NCBI GenBank assembly: GCA_030639495.1
Contig: DAOWCP010000067.1
Coordinates: 1-13,747 of the forward strand
From: JAGLTN01 sp023135255
GTDB lineage: Bacteria; Planctomycetota; Phycisphaerae; Sedimentisphaerales; Anaerobacaceae
Length of the DNA stretch: 13,747 nucleotides
Direction of reading: 5' to 3'
The translations under genes and the position numbers were made by a program. Below the pieces are notes generated by a model. That model worked only from the letters and a program-made list of their open reading frames with translations. It was not told the DNA's origin and did not search any database. Of the stretch, positions 1 to 7,820 are shown piece after piece; within the stretch, counting starts at the first letter, position 1, and each line of letters opens with the position of its first letter.

Positions 1-1
1 A

Positions 2-259
2 GAAACAAAACATACCAATCACATCGTTGCCCTTCTTAATGATGAGTCCAATGAAGTCGGAAGTGTGCATCTTGGAATAGTTCACTATTGGGCTCTGGAT
101 GCTCCGAAAGTTAATAAGCGCGAACAGATGATCACACAAATGGCCTTTATGACTTCTGCTGAGCTGGAAGGGATTAAAGATACTTTAGAAACATGGTCAG
201 GATTGTGTGTGAACCATCTCGCAGAAATGGAAGATCGCAGAAAATCCGCACTGGTATAG
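2..259 (+). CDS. Probable NUDIX-type phosphoesterase, C-terminal part (5' end cut by window)
   Basis: The frame is open from base 2, so the gene begins outside the window; 85 codons are visible before a TAG stop at 257-259. The visible peptide contains NHIVALLNDESNEVGSVHLG near its start and a Trp-Ser-X-X-Cys stretch near its end. This pattern (a conserved 'N-D-x-x-x-V-G-x-V-H-L-G' block, then an acidic helical tail) matches my memory of the C-terminal half of the predicted NUDIX-family phosphoesterases (COG4112-like). The NUDIX box itself is not visible, so the substrate cannot be inferred. An internal ATG at 65-67 is unlikely to be the start because the conserved block continues upstream of it. 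The next gene on the right has its own promoter, so this gene is probably the end of a separate unit. Confidence 0.5.
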   Translation, partial: ETKHTNHIVALLNDESNEVGSVHLGIVHYWALDAPKVNKREQMITQMAFMTSAELEGIKDTLETWSGLCVNHLAEMEDRRKSALV

Positions 260-347
260 TTTTAGAGGGTTAGGCCACATTTGCTTCGCAGCACGGCGTG
301 TTGCTTATGCGGCTCTTCGGTGTCTTGCGGGGATTTGGGGTGAATTG

Positions 348-376
348 TTGACTTTTTTTGTTAAATGTTGTATTAT
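348..376 (+). promoter_or_regulatory. Sigma70-like promoter of the trpS operon
   Basis: A -35 box TTGACT (348-353) and a -10 box TATTAT (371-376) are separated by exactly 17 bases. The predicted transcription start near 383 would give a leader of about 50 bases before the GTG start at 432. No terminator or attenuator-like hairpin was seen between the promoter and trpS. Confidence 0.7.
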
Positions 377-431
377 TCTGGTTCATTTGTGATTATTTGC
401 TTTGGTTTATTTTGATACAGGAGACAAGGAC

Positions 432-1406
432 GTGCGGGTATTATCTGGTATACAGCCTTCAGGTGTGCTTCATATAGGCAACTATTTTGGTGCTATGAGG
501 CAGCATTTGAAGCTTCAGGAGGAGAATGAGGGGTTTTACTTTATAGCAGATTATCATGCGATGACGAGTAATCCGGCGGCAGATGACCTGGCGAGTCGCA
601 GTCTTGAAGTTGCTATGGACTATATCGCATTGGGGCTTGATACGGAGAAGACGGTATTCTGGCGTCAGTCTGATGTTTGTGAGGTTGTGGAATTGGCGTG
701 GATCCTTTCGTGTATAACGCCTATGGGTCTTTTGCAGAGGTGTACGAGCTATAAGGATAAGATCGCACAGGGACTCAGTTCTAATCATGGATTGTTTGCT
801 TATCCGGTATTGCAGGCAGCGGATATTTTAATTTTTCATAGTGAGCTTGTTCCTGTCGGGGCTGACCAGAAGCAGCACATTGAGGTTACCCGCGATATTG
901 CGATGAAGTTTAATAATACTTACGGCGATGATATATTGACGCTGCCTAAGGATTATATTTTAGATTCTGTTGCGGTTGTGCCTGGTATTGACGGCAGGAA
1001 GATGAGCAAGAGCTACGATAATACTATCGAGATATTCGAGTCTGAGAAGTCCGCGAAGAAAAAGATAATGCGTATTGTTACGGATTCTACGCCTGTTGAT
1101 GAGCCTAAGGACTGTGATAAGTGCAATGTTTTTGCGATGTTGAAGCTTTTCGCGAGTGAAGAAGAATTGTGTCAGTGGAAGAAGAGATATGCGGCTGGCG
1201 GGATGGGGTATGGTGAGGCCAAGAAGCGTGTTGCGGAGCTTTTCGGAGAGTTTTTTGGGCCTTTCAGGGATAAGAGGGCTGAGCTGGCAAATGATATTGA
1301 TTATGTGAAGGATGTTTTGAAGAGCGGCGCGGGCAGGGCTAAGGCGGTTGCGGCGGAGACGCTTGAGGCTGTTCGGCAGGTAGTTGGATTGCGAGGTAAG
1401 TGTTGA
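432..1406 (+). CDS. trpS: Tryptophan--tRNA ligase (TrpRS)
   Basis: Class I aminoacyl-tRNA synthetase that charges tRNA-Trp with tryptophan using ATP, in the cytoplasm. The protein begins MRVLSGIQPSGVLHIGN, the usual TrpRS N-terminus. HIGN (residues 14-17) is the class I 'HIGH' signature in its TrpRS form, and KMSKS lies at residues 190-194. At 324 residues it matches the usual bacterial length of about 330. I chose the GTG at 432 because AGGAGA (419-424) sits 7 bases upstream and the family N-terminus begins there; an in-frame TTG at 402 would add ten unconserved residues and has no ribosome binding site. The stop codon overlaps the next gene's start region, so the gene heads an operon with the DUF2007 gene and scpA. 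Confidence 0.96.
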   Translation: MRVLSGIQPSGVLHIGNYFGAMRQHLKLQEENEGFYFIADYHAMTSNPAADDLASRSLEVAMDYIALGLDTEKTVFWRQSDVCEVVELAWILSCITPMGLLQRCTSYKDKIAQGLSSNHGLFAYPVLQAADILIFHSELVPVGADQKQHIEVTRDIAMKFNNTYGDDILTLPKDYILDSVAVVPGIDGRKMSKSYDNTIEIFESEKSAKKKIMRIVTDSTPVDEPKDCDKCNVFAMLKLFASEEELCQWKKRYAAGGMGYGEAKKRVAELFGEFFGPFRDKRAELANDIDYVKDVLKSGAGRAKAVAAETLEAVRQVVGLRGKC

Positions 1407-1639
1407 GCAAAAGAATCGTTACTGTTGCGAAGTATGACGATGTTATGCAGGCTGAACTTGCGGTGCAGACGCTGGCTGATCATGAGATCATGGGTGTGTT
1501 GAATGGTAAAAATTTTGCTGGTATGTATGCGGGTCTTGGAATTGGGCTTTTTGGTGTAAGGTTGCAGGTTTTGGAAAGTGATGCTGCCAAAGCGATTGAA
1601 ATTTTGGACGACGTTGAGAATGCCGGGAGTGATGATTGA
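1403..1639 (+). CDS. Small DUF2007-family protein
   Basis: A 78-residue protein with the compact alpha/beta pattern of DUF2007 (annotated in Pfam as a putative prokaryotic signal-transducing protein): an N-terminal strand VTVAKY, a helix with 'AELAVQTL', a Gly-rich loop MYAGLGIGLFGV, a strand VRLQVLESD and a final helix AAKAIEIL. Its biochemical role is not known. No signal peptide or membrane helix is seen. The TTG at 1403 has GAGG (1393-1396) six bases upstream; a GTG at 1400 is three bases from that site and less likely. The start codon region overlaps the trpS stop (TTGA), and its own TGA stop overlaps the TTG of scpA by the same arrangement, so it is probably translated by coupling between its two neighbours. 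Confidence 0.72.
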   Translation: MSKRIVTVAKYDDVMQAELAVQTLADHEIMGVLNGKNFAGMYAGLGIGLFGVRLQVLESDAAKAIEILDDVENAGSDD

Positions 1640-2757
1640 GTGATTACAGAGTAAATCTTGATATTTTCGCGGGGCCTATGGATCTGCTTTTGTACCTTAT
1701 TCGCAAGGATGAGGTTGATGTCTATGACATTCCTATCTCGGAGATAACCGATCAGTATGTGCATTATATTGATATGCTGAAGGATTTTGATATTGACTTG
1801 GCGGGTGATTTTTTGGTTATGGCTGCAACGCTGATGCATATTAAGTCTGCGATGCTTTTGCCTAAGGCAGATGCTGAAGATGGCGTGGAGGATGGCGAGC
1901 TGATCGATCCTCGCAGTGAGCTGATTGGTCAGCTTTTGGAGTATAAGAAATTTAAGGATGCTGCGAATCTTCTGGAGTCTGCGGCACATAGCAAGGGAGA
2001 GCGTTTCAGCAGGCCTGGCACGATTATTGATAATCTCAAACCTAAATCTGAGCCTGAGCTGGATATTGACCAGGTTAATGTTTGGGATCTGCTTGAAGCC
2101 TTTGACCGGGTTATGAAGGCTACGGGCAGCTATTCAGATATCAGCCTTATTAAAGATGATACGCCTACGGACCTTTACCAGATCGATATATTGAGCAACC
2201 TGCAGTCGCATGGGCCTATGAGTTTCGGGAGTATTTTTGAGGGTATCAGGAGCAAGGTTCGGATGGTTGGGCTGTTTTTGGCGTTGCTTGAACTGAGCAG
2301 AGGCGAGCTTATCTGGATCGATGTGGATGAGTCTTCGAAAACGTTTTTTATTAAGGCTTTGACGGATGAACCGGCAGAGAAGGCGGTCCAGAGGGCTATT
2401 ATTGCTACGGAAGAAGATGAATTGCTGCGGATGCAGGAGCAGGTGGAAAAGCGGGATTTGGGTGAGCGCGTAGCTGAGGGTGAATTTGGCGATGGTGAAA
2501 GTCAGCAGGAGAATGGGGAAGATGAGGAGCTTTTGGTTGAGATGGATGTTGAGGAATTTGCAGATGAGGCAGGGATAGCTATAGTTGAGATGCCTGCTGA
2601 GAAGGTGAAAAAGCCTGTTATTGTTGAAAATGCGGGTTTGCAGGGGATTTCGCAGGCTGGTGCTATACCGATAGTTGAGTTGCCGGCAGATTCTGATACT
2701 ATTGAAAAACAGCATCAGGATAGTGAGGAAAAATTAGTTGAAGATTATTCAGATTAA
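1636..2757 (+). CDS. scpA: Segregation and condensation protein A with long acidic C-terminal tail
   Basis: ScpA is the kleisin subunit that bridges SMC heads in the bacterial chromosome condensin complex. The N-terminal block VNLDIFAGPMDLLLYLIRK with 'DIPISEITDQY' and 'LVMAATLMHIKSAMLLP' is characteristic of the family, and the C-terminal winged-helix part (about residues 190-245, with 'FLALLELSRGEL') is present. The protein is 373 residues against the usual 240-280; the excess is a Glu/Asp-rich tail from about residue 260 that contains IVEMPAE (316-322) and IVELPAD (346-352) exactly 30 residues apart. The TTG start overlaps the stop of the DUF2007 gene by 4 bases and has GGGAG (1624-1628) 7 bases upstream. 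The usual partner scpB is not adjacent: the next gene is trxA behind its own promoter. Confidence 0.92.
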   Translation: MSDYRVNLDIFAGPMDLLLYLIRKDEVDVYDIPISEITDQYVHYIDMLKDFDIDLAGDFLVMAATLMHIKSAMLLPKADAEDGVEDGELIDPRSELIGQLLEYKKFKDAANLLESAAHSKGERFSRPGTIIDNLKPKSEPELDIDQVNVWDLLEAFDRVMKATGSYSDISLIKDDTPTDLYQIDILSNLQSHGPMSFGSIFEGIRSKVRMVGLFLALLELSRGELIWIDVDESSKTFFIKALTDEPAEKAVQRAIIATEEDELLRMQEQVEKRDLGERVAEGEFGDGESQQENGEDEELLVEMDVEEFADEAGIAIVEMPAEKVKKPVIVENAGLQGISQAGAIPIVELPADSDTIEKQHQDSEEKLVEDYSD

Positions 2758-2761
2758 ATGT

Positions 2762-2790
2762 TTGACAAAGTTTTGCTTCTTTAGTATTTT
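2762..2790 (+). promoter_or_regulatory. Sigma70-like promoter of trxA
   Basis: A perfect -35 box TTGACA (2762-2767) and a -10 box TATTTT (2785-2790) with a 17-base spacer begin 5 bases after the scpA stop. The leader to the trxA ATG would be about 63 bases. Confidence 0.65.
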
Positions 2791-2859
2791 GAACACGCAT
2801 TCAGGGGATAGTATTAAAGGTTGTTAATTTAAATATGAACGGGAAAGGAAGGGTACGCT

Positions 2860-3186
2860 ATGTCGAATAATATAATTGAGTTGAATGACGCTAAATTTGA
2901 TGAGGTGGTTCGCGGTTCAGATGAGCCTGTGTTGGTTGATTTCTGGGCGCCGTGGTGTGGGCCTTGCAAGATGATGGCGCCGATCGTTGGTGAAATAGCT
3001 GATGCTTATGCAGGCAAGGCTAAGATATGCAAGCTGGATACTGATGAGGCGAGGGATAGTGCGATGGAGTTTGGTATCAGTGCTATTCCGACGGTTATTC
3101 TTTTTAAGGGTGGTGAGGTTGAAAAGAAATGGGTCGGTCTTACGAGCAAAAAAGACATGACAGATGCTATCGATGAGTTGTTGTAA
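2860..3186 (+). CDS. trxA: Thioredoxin
   Basis: Cytoplasmic protein-disulfide reductase that donates electrons to enzymes such as ribonucleotide reductase and is recycled by thioredoxin reductase. The 108 residues form one complete thioredoxin fold. The redox site WCGPC is at residues 32-36, preceded by VDFWAP, and the conserved cis-proline is P77 in AIPTV, followed by 'FKGGE'. There is one extra cysteine, C57, outside the active site. The ATG at 2860 has the purine-rich ribosome binding site AAGGAAGGG (2845-2853) 6 bases upstream. The gene has its own promoter and terminator and so appears to be transcribed alone. The absence of a signal peptide argues for the cytoplasmic form. Confidence 0.96.
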   Translation: MSNNIIELNDAKFDEVVRGSDEPVLVDFWAPWCGPCKMMAPIVGEIADAYAGKAKICKLDTDEARDSAMEFGISAIPTVILFKGGEVEKKWVGLTSKKDMTDAIDELL

Positions 3187-3220
3187 AATATTGTAACAAA
3201 CGTAGTATAAAAAAACTTAG

Positions 3221-3247
3221 ACCCTCGACTTGTTCGGGGGTTTTTTT
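3221..3247 (+). terminator. Rho-independent terminator of trxA
   Basis: An 8-bp stem (ACCCTCGA, 3221-3228, with TCGGGGGT, 3234-3241, containing one T-G pair) with a 5-base loop is followed directly by a run of T to 3247. It lies 34 bases after the trxA stop. Confidence 0.88.
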
Positions 3248-3320
3248 ATTTAAAAAGGTGTTTTGGCGGCTATTAGGTGGGAATATGTAAAAAATATTTG
3301 AAAGCGGAAATCGTTAATGT

Positions 3321-3348
3321 TTGACAATTTTGGGTTTTTTGTTACACT
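3321..3348 (+). promoter_or_regulatory. Probable promoter of the DUF1015-aminotransferase operon
   Basis: A perfect -35 box TTGACA (3321-3326) is followed after 16 bases by TACACT (3343-3348), which matches the -10 consensus at four of six positions. It lies between the trxA terminator and the DUF1015 gene; the predicted start near 3355 gives a leader of about 50 bases. Confidence 0.55.
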
Positions 3349-3406
3349 TTGCAACATGTTTTTCGGATGGTAATGTTTGTTTTTGTGGAAGGTATTTGGG
3401 CAAATA

Positions 3407-4723
3407 ATGGAAATCAGGCCTTTTAGAGCGATTAGATTTGATGGCGATGTTGTTGGTGATGTCGGTAATTGTATATCTCCTCCTTACGATGTAATCAATT
3501 CTCAGCAGCAGCAGCAGATGCTTTATGATAAGAGCGATTACAATATAGTGCGCATTATTCAGGGCAAGGTTAAGACAAGCGATAACGGGACTGATAATAA
3601 ATATGCCAGGGCAGCGGGTTATTTGAATGACTGGCTTGAGAGGGGTGCTTTAAAGCAGGATGATAAAGAGGCTATCTACGCTTATATTCAGGATTTTGAA
3701 TTGAAGGGTAAGATGGTTCAGCGTAACAGCTTTGTCGCATCTGCGAAGCTTGAGCCTTTTGGGGCTGTGGTTCGGCCTCACGAGCAGACTTTGGATGGGC
3801 CTATCGTTGACAGACTTAAGCTTAATAAGATGACCGGGGCTAAGTTCGGGTTGGTTTATGTTGTTTATGACGATCCGCAGTTGGTTGCGGATAAGATCAT
3901 TGAGAGAGTGATGGTCTCTGGTGGAGCGTTGATCGATTTTGTTGATGAGCAGGATGTTCGGCATCGTCTTTATGCTATTGACAGTGATGATGATATTGCT
4001 TCGATAGTGAATATGATGGGTGATAAGAGTTGTATTATTGCTGATGGTCATCATCGGTATACTACGGGTTTGAATTATGCAAAGGACCCGGCTAATAATG
4101 CTACCGGTTATCAGATGTTGGCTTTTTCTAATACCAGCCATGAAGGGTTGCTGGTTTTGGCGACGCACAGGTTAGTGAAGAATATTGAAGGGTTTGATGC
4201 TCGGAAGCTGATTGAGAATTTGAAGGAAGATTTTGAGGTTACTGAGTATGAGTTTAGTGATGATGCGGGCAAGGGTCAGGCTCGTTTGAAATCTCTTGGT
4301 CAGATGAAAAATGAGCAGGATAGCGGCAACAATGCGTTTGTTCTTTATACCGGCGATGGTGTTTTTTGGACTGTCGTATTGAAAGATATTAAGGCTATCG
4401 ATGCGATGGCAGCAGGGATGAGCGATGCGTGGAAGTCGCTCGATGTTGCGGTATTACATAAGGTTATCTTAGAGAAGCAGTTTGGTATCGATGAGAAGCG
4501 GTTGGCAGACCAGACGAATCTGGAGTATATGAAAGATACGCCTAATGCGATAGATGATAGTATTGGGCAGGTGGACGATGGTAAGAAACAGGCGGTATTT
4601 TTTATGAATCCGCCTATACTTAAGCAAATAGAAAAGGTGGCTGATGAGGGCGAGAAGATGCCTCAGAAATCAACTTACTTTTTCCCTAAGATATACACCG
4701 GTTTGACAATAGATAAATTATAA
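3407..4723 (+). CDS. DUF1015 family protein
   Basis: A 438-residue protein of the DUF1015 family, whose biochemical activity is not established to my knowledge. Family hallmarks are the N-terminus MEIRPFRAIRF, the 'ISPPYDVI' block near residue 25, a 'V.PHE.T' segment (VRPHEQT) and the motif DGHHRY with H215-H216-R217-Y218. A run of five glutamines encoded by five CAG codons follows the PPYDVI block. I chose the ATG at 3407 because conserved family sequence starts there, although its ribosome binding site is weak (TTTGGG ending 6 bases upstream). An in-frame TTG at 3377 has GGATGG 6 bases upstream but would add ten unconserved residues. The gene is 25 bases from the aminotransferase downstream and almost certainly shares its transcript; DUF1015 genes are often found beside serine-pathway genes, which suggests a link to serine metabolism. 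Confidence 0.85.
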   Translation: MEIRPFRAIRFDGDVVGDVGNCISPPYDVINSQQQQQMLYDKSDYNIVRIIQGKVKTSDNGTDNKYARAAGYLNDWLERGALKQDDKEAIYAYIQDFELKGKMVQRNSFVASAKLEPFGAVVRPHEQTLDGPIVDRLKLNKMTGAKFGLVYVVYDDPQLVADKIIERVMVSGGALIDFVDEQDVRHRLYAIDSDDDIASIVNMMGDKSCIIADGHHRYTTGLNYAKDPANNATGYQMLAFSNTSHEGLLVLATHRLVKNIEGFDARKLIENLKEDFEVTEYEFSDDAGKGQARLKSLGQMKNEQDSGNNAFVLYTGDGVFWTVVLKDIKAIDAMAAGMSDAWKSLDVAVLHKVILEKQFGIDEKRLADQTNLEYMKDTPNAIDDSIGQVDDGKKQAVFFMNPPILKQIEKVADEGEKMPQKSTYFFPKIYTGLTIDKL

Positions 4724-4748
4724 ACCTTTATTAGCAGGAGTTAGTGAA

Positions 4749-5837
4749 ATGGTTGATTGGAAGAACCCGCCCAGGCTTTTTATTCCCGGGCCAGTAAAAG
4801 TAGATGATGATGTTCTGCAGCAGTTGGCAAGACCTACGTTGGGACATCGAGGCAAAGAGTACGCTCAGCTTCAGGGTGAGACAGTTGATATGCTCAAGAA
4901 GATTTTCTTTACAGAGCAGAATGTGTTTTTGTCGACATCAAGTGCTTCAGGTATATGGGAGGCAGCAATCAGGAACTGTGTTAGGGAAGATGAGACGGTT
5001 CTTTGTACGATGTGCGGCGCGTTTAGTGACAAGTGGGCTGACGTTGTCAGAAGCTGCGGTAGGGGAGTTGATGAGCTTAAGGTCGAGTGGGGCCAGGCTA
5101 TAACAGCTGAGATGATAGATGAGAAGCTTGCCGGCGGTAAATATGCGGCTGTCACTCTTGTATATAATGAGACATCAACGGGTCTTATGAATCCGGTTGA
5201 AGATATCAGTAAGATGATGAAGGAAAAATATCCGGATGTGCTGGTTTTTGTAGATTCGGTTTCAGCGATGGTTGGTCTGCCACTTAAATTCGATGAGTTG
5301 GGCTGGGATATTACTTTTGCTTCGGTTCAGAAGGCGTTTGCGATCCCACCTGGATTGGCGGTTGCTTTGGTGAGTAATCGCGCGTTGGAGAAAAGTGCGG
5401 GTATTCCTAACAGGGGTTACTATTTTGACTTCCAGCTTTGGGCAAAATCAGCAGCTAAGAATCAGACGCTGTCTACTCCTAATATTCCTCATATCATGGC
5501 TTTGAATTATCAATGTGCGAAGCTTGTTAAAGAGGGTATGGAAAATGTATGGGCACGTCATGAAGAGATGGGTGATTTTGTACGCGGCTGGGCGAAAGAG
5601 AATTTCGAATTGTTCTGCGAGGAGAAGTATGCATCTAATACTTTGACGACAATTAAGAATACTAAGGGTATCGATGTTGCTAAGACTATTGGCGGGATTC
5701 AGGAAAAACACAATACAGTGTTTGGTAATGGTTATGGCGCTTTGAAAGAAAAAGCTTTCAGGGTTGCTCATATGGGTGATATTACTATGGATGATCTTAA
5801 GGAGTTGTTAGGCTGGATCGACGACGAGATCAAGTAA
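4749..5837 (+). CDS. Class V PLP-dependent aminotransferase (serine/alanine-glyoxylate or phosphoserine type)
   Basis: A fold-type I, class V aminotransferase of 362 residues. The N-terminus RLFIPGPVKVDDDV with 'GHRGKEY' is typical of the alanine-glyoxylate/serine-pyruvate/phosphoserine aminotransferase branch. D169 in FVDSVSAMVG should contact the PLP pyridine nitrogen, and K195 in SVQKAFAIPPGLA is the expected Schiff-base lysine. The C-terminal segment 'FRVAHMGDIT' is also conserved in this group. Which amino acid and keto acid it uses cannot be fixed from sequence alone; the DUF1015 partner upstream favours a role in serine synthesis (3-phosphohydroxypyruvate to phosphoserine), with serine-glyoxylate exchange as the alternative. 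The ATG has AGGAG (4736-4740) 8 bases upstream. The gene ends the operon at a bidirectional terminator. Confidence 0.88.
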   Translation: MVDWKNPPRLFIPGPVKVDDDVLQQLARPTLGHRGKEYAQLQGETVDMLKKIFFTEQNVFLSTSSASGIWEAAIRNCVREDETVLCTMCGAFSDKWADVVRSCGRGVDELKVEWGQAITAEMIDEKLAGGKYAAVTLVYNETSTGLMNPVEDISKMMKEKYPDVLVFVDSVSAMVGLPLKFDELGWDITFASVQKAFAIPPGLAVALVSNRALEKSAGIPNRGYYFDFQLWAKSAAKNQTLSTPNIPHIMALNYQCAKLVKEGMENVWARHEEMGDFVRGWAKENFELFCEEKYASNTLTTIKNTKGIDVAKTIGGIQEKHNTVFGNGYGALKEKAFRVAHMGDITMDDLKELLGWIDDEIK

Positions 5838-5855
5838 GCAGTTTTTGGTAGTTAA

Positions 5856-5896
5856 AATTAAAAAGCCCCGACATTTGATGCCGGGGCTTTTTAATT
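5856..5896. terminator. Bidirectional Rho-independent terminator between convergent genes
   Basis: A long inverted repeat: AATTAAAAAGCCCCG (5856-5870) pairs with CGGGGCTTTTTAATT (5882-5896), and the stem can continue past one A-C mismatch into CAT/ATG. With A-run on one side and T-run on the other it reads as a terminator on both strands, serving the aminotransferase operon (+) and ettA (-), whose stop codon is only 2 bases away. Confidence 0.92.
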
Positions 5897-5898
5897 AC

Positions 5899-7572
5899 TT
5901 ATTTGAGCTTGATCTGTTTGTATTTTGCTCTTCGGTGTGCTATTCGATCTGGGTTTTTGGTTTTTATCATTTCTTCGTATTCGGCGAAGTTGCCCTGGAA
6001 CCATTGAGTTTGGCCGTTGCCTTCGAATATTAGAAGGTGGGTGCAGATCCGGTCGAGGAAGAAACGGTCATGGCTTATTACCATTGCGCAGCCTTGGAAG
6101 TCGATGATTGCTTGTTCGAGGACTCGCATTGTATTTACGTCGAGGTCGTTTGTTGGCTCATCGAGGAGGAGTAGGTTTCCGCCTCTTCGGAGCATTTTGG
6201 CCATGTGGACTCGGTTTCTTTCACCACCTGAGCACTCGGAGAGTTTTTTCTGTTGCTGTGAGCCTCTGAAGTTGAATCTTGCGACGTATGCTCTTGAAGC
6301 TATTTCAACTGGTCCGACTTTGATGTAATCTTTTCCATCTGCGACTTCCTCGAAAATAGTTTTGTTGCCATCAAGTTCGTCACGGTGCTGATCAATATGT
6401 CCTATCTCGACGGTTGGGCCGAGTTGTACTTGTCCTGAATCGGGTTTTTCCTGCTCGGTTATCATTCTGAATAGGGTTGTTTTTCCAATTCCATTTGGGC
6501 CTATGACTCCTACGATGCCGTTTGGGGGCAGTTCGAATGAGCAGTTGTCCATTAAGACGTTATCGCCGAAGGCTTTGCTTACTTTGTTGAAGGAGAGGAC
6601 TTTTTGGCCTAGTCGCTGACCTGAGGGGATCTGTATGAGACAATCGCTTTTGGTGTCCATTGTTTGCTGGTTTGCTAATTGATCGTATGAGTTTATACGT
6701 GCCTGGTTCTTTTTGTTCCTTGCTTTTGGGGAGGTGTTTATCCAGGCGAGTTCTCTTTGGAGAGTTTTTTGTCTTTGTGATTCTTTCTTTTCGGTTATGC
6801 GTAGTATTTCAGCTTTTTGTTTTAACCAGGAGGAATAGTTGCCTTCGAATGGCAGGCCTCTGGTGTTTTCAATTTCGAGAATCCATTTTGTGATGTTGTC
6901 GAGGAAGTATCGGTCATGTGTTACGATGATTACGGTTCCGTGGTATTCGCGTAGTGCTGTTTCGAGCCATTGAACGGTTTCTGCGTCGAGGTGGTTTGTA
7001 GGTTCGTCGAGCAGGAGCAGGTCCGGTTTTTCGAGAAGGGCCATGCAAAGTGCTACTCGCCTGCGTTCACCACCTGAGAGTTGAGTTACGGGCATGTCGT
7101 CGTCTGGCAGTACCATTGCGTCTGATACGATGTCCATCATTCGGTCTGTTTCCCAGCCGTCACAGGCGTCGATCTTGTCCTGGAGTGTGCCCATTTCTTT
7201 GAGGAGCTTGTCCATTTGGTTTTCGTATTGCGGGTCGGCGAGTTGTTCTGAGATTTCGTTGAAGCGTTCGACCATGTCGAGGGTTGACTTTATCGCGGTG
7301 TAGAGGTTTTCTCTTACGGTTTTATCTATTTGCAGCTCGGGTTCCTGTGCGACGTATCTTATTTTCATTTTTGGCGCTAATTTTGCATCGCCTTGGAAGT
7401 CTTTATCGATACCTGCCATTATTTTTAGTAGTGTACTTTTACCAGCACCGTTTTCGCCTACGACGCCTATCTTGGCTCCGTAGAAAAATGAGAGCGATAT
7501 GTCGTTGAGCACTTCTTTGGTGCCAAAGCTTCTACAGACATTGCTCATTTCGTATACAAAATGTGGAGGCAT
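5899..7572 (-). CDS. ettA: ABC-F ATPase, energy-dependent translational throttle protein EttA
   Basis: Cytoplasmic ABC-F protein with two ATP-binding domains and no membrane segments. EttA binds the ribosomal E site and couples initiation to the ATP/ADP ratio. The first domain has Walker A GENGAGKST (residues 39-47), signature LSGGE (165-169) and DLLLLDEPTNHLD. A charged linker (about 250-300, with ELAWINTSPKARNKK) is the region that contacts P-site tRNA in this family. The second domain has Walker A GPNGIGKTT (358-366), signature CSGGE (447-451) and LLLLDEPTNDLD. The Ile in the second Walker A and the Cys in the second signature depart from the common GAGKST/LSGGE forms, but catalytic Lys, Ser and Glu residues remain. 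Length (557) and the end 'YKQIK' match EttA (about 555) well. The start is ATG with AAGGA about 9 bases upstream. Confidence 0.93.
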   Translation of the reverse strand: MPPHFVYEMSNVCRSFGTKEVLNDISLSFFYGAKIGVVGENGAGKSTLLKIMAGIDKDFQGDAKLAPKMKIRYVAQEPELQIDKTVRENLYTAIKSTLDMVERFNEISEQLADPQYENQMDKLLKEMGTLQDKIDACDGWETDRMMDIVSDAMVLPDDDMPVTQLSGGERRRVALCMALLEKPDLLLLDEPTNHLDAETVQWLETALREYHGTVIIVTHDRYFLDNITKWILEIENTRGLPFEGNYSSWLKQKAEILRITEKKESQRQKTLQRELAWINTSPKARNKKNQARINSYDQLANQQTMDTKSDCLIQIPSGQRLGQKVLSFNKVSKAFGDNVLMDNCSFELPPNGIVGVIGPNGIGKTTLFRMITEQEKPDSGQVQLGPTVEIGHIDQHRDELDGNKTIFEEVADGKDYIKVGPVEIASRAYVARFNFRGSQQQKKLSECSGGERNRVHMAKMLRRGGNLLLLDEPTNDLDVNTMRVLEQAIIDFQGCAMVISHDRFFLDRICTHLLIFEGNGQTQWFQGNFAEYEEMIKTKNPDRIAHRRAKYKQIKLK

Positions 7573-7624
7573 ATTTTTTGTTCCTTTTATTTAGTTTACC
7601 AGCGGATAATTCAGTACGGCAGAT

Positions 7625-7654
7625 AATATAACGGCATGTGGATTTTTTATCCAA
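7625..7654 (-). promoter_or_regulatory. Candidate promoter of ettA (minus strand)
   Basis: Reading the minus strand, TTGGAT (7654-7649) and TATATT (7630-7625) are separated by 18 bases. The -10 is good, the -35 is weak (three of six). The leader to the ettA ATG would be about 45 bases. Confidence 0.3.
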
Positions 7655-7744
7655 CAATTTCCCATGATTTTACGTACAGCTTACTAGTATAATATTTTGT
7701 TGGTGTTAGATTTGGTAATTTTTGGAGAATAGGCAAAAAATAGG

Positions 7745-7772
7745 TTGACGAGGCGGCCTGATTTTCTATAGG
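7745..7772 (+). promoter_or_regulatory. Candidate promoter of the Do-like protease gene
   Basis: TTGACG (7745-7750) and TATAGG (7767-7772) are separated by 16 bases, upstream of the start at 7821. A perfect TATAAT at 7688-7693 further upstream is an alternative -10, but no good -35 precedes it. Confidence 0.38.
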
Positions 7773-7820
7773 ATAGTATAGAAGATGTTTGGTGATTTTG
7801 AGAATTCAGGAGAGAAAAAA

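Noticed and set aside
288..304. Hairpin GCAGCAC / GTGTTGC after the first gene
   Set aside because: Seven pairs with a G-T pair and a 3-base loop, but no T-run follows, so it cannot be called a terminator.
459..788. Antisense open frame inside trpS (and similar antisense frames inside scpA, DUF1015, the aminotransferase, truA, the glycosyltransferase and the ankyrin region)
   Set aside because: Each lies wholly opposite a gene with clear family motifs, has no recognisable motif and no suitable ribosome binding site.
3500..3516. CAG run in the DUF1015 gene as a phase-variable tract
   Set aside because: Only five CAG codons; changes would be in frame and the length is too short to suggest frequent slippage.
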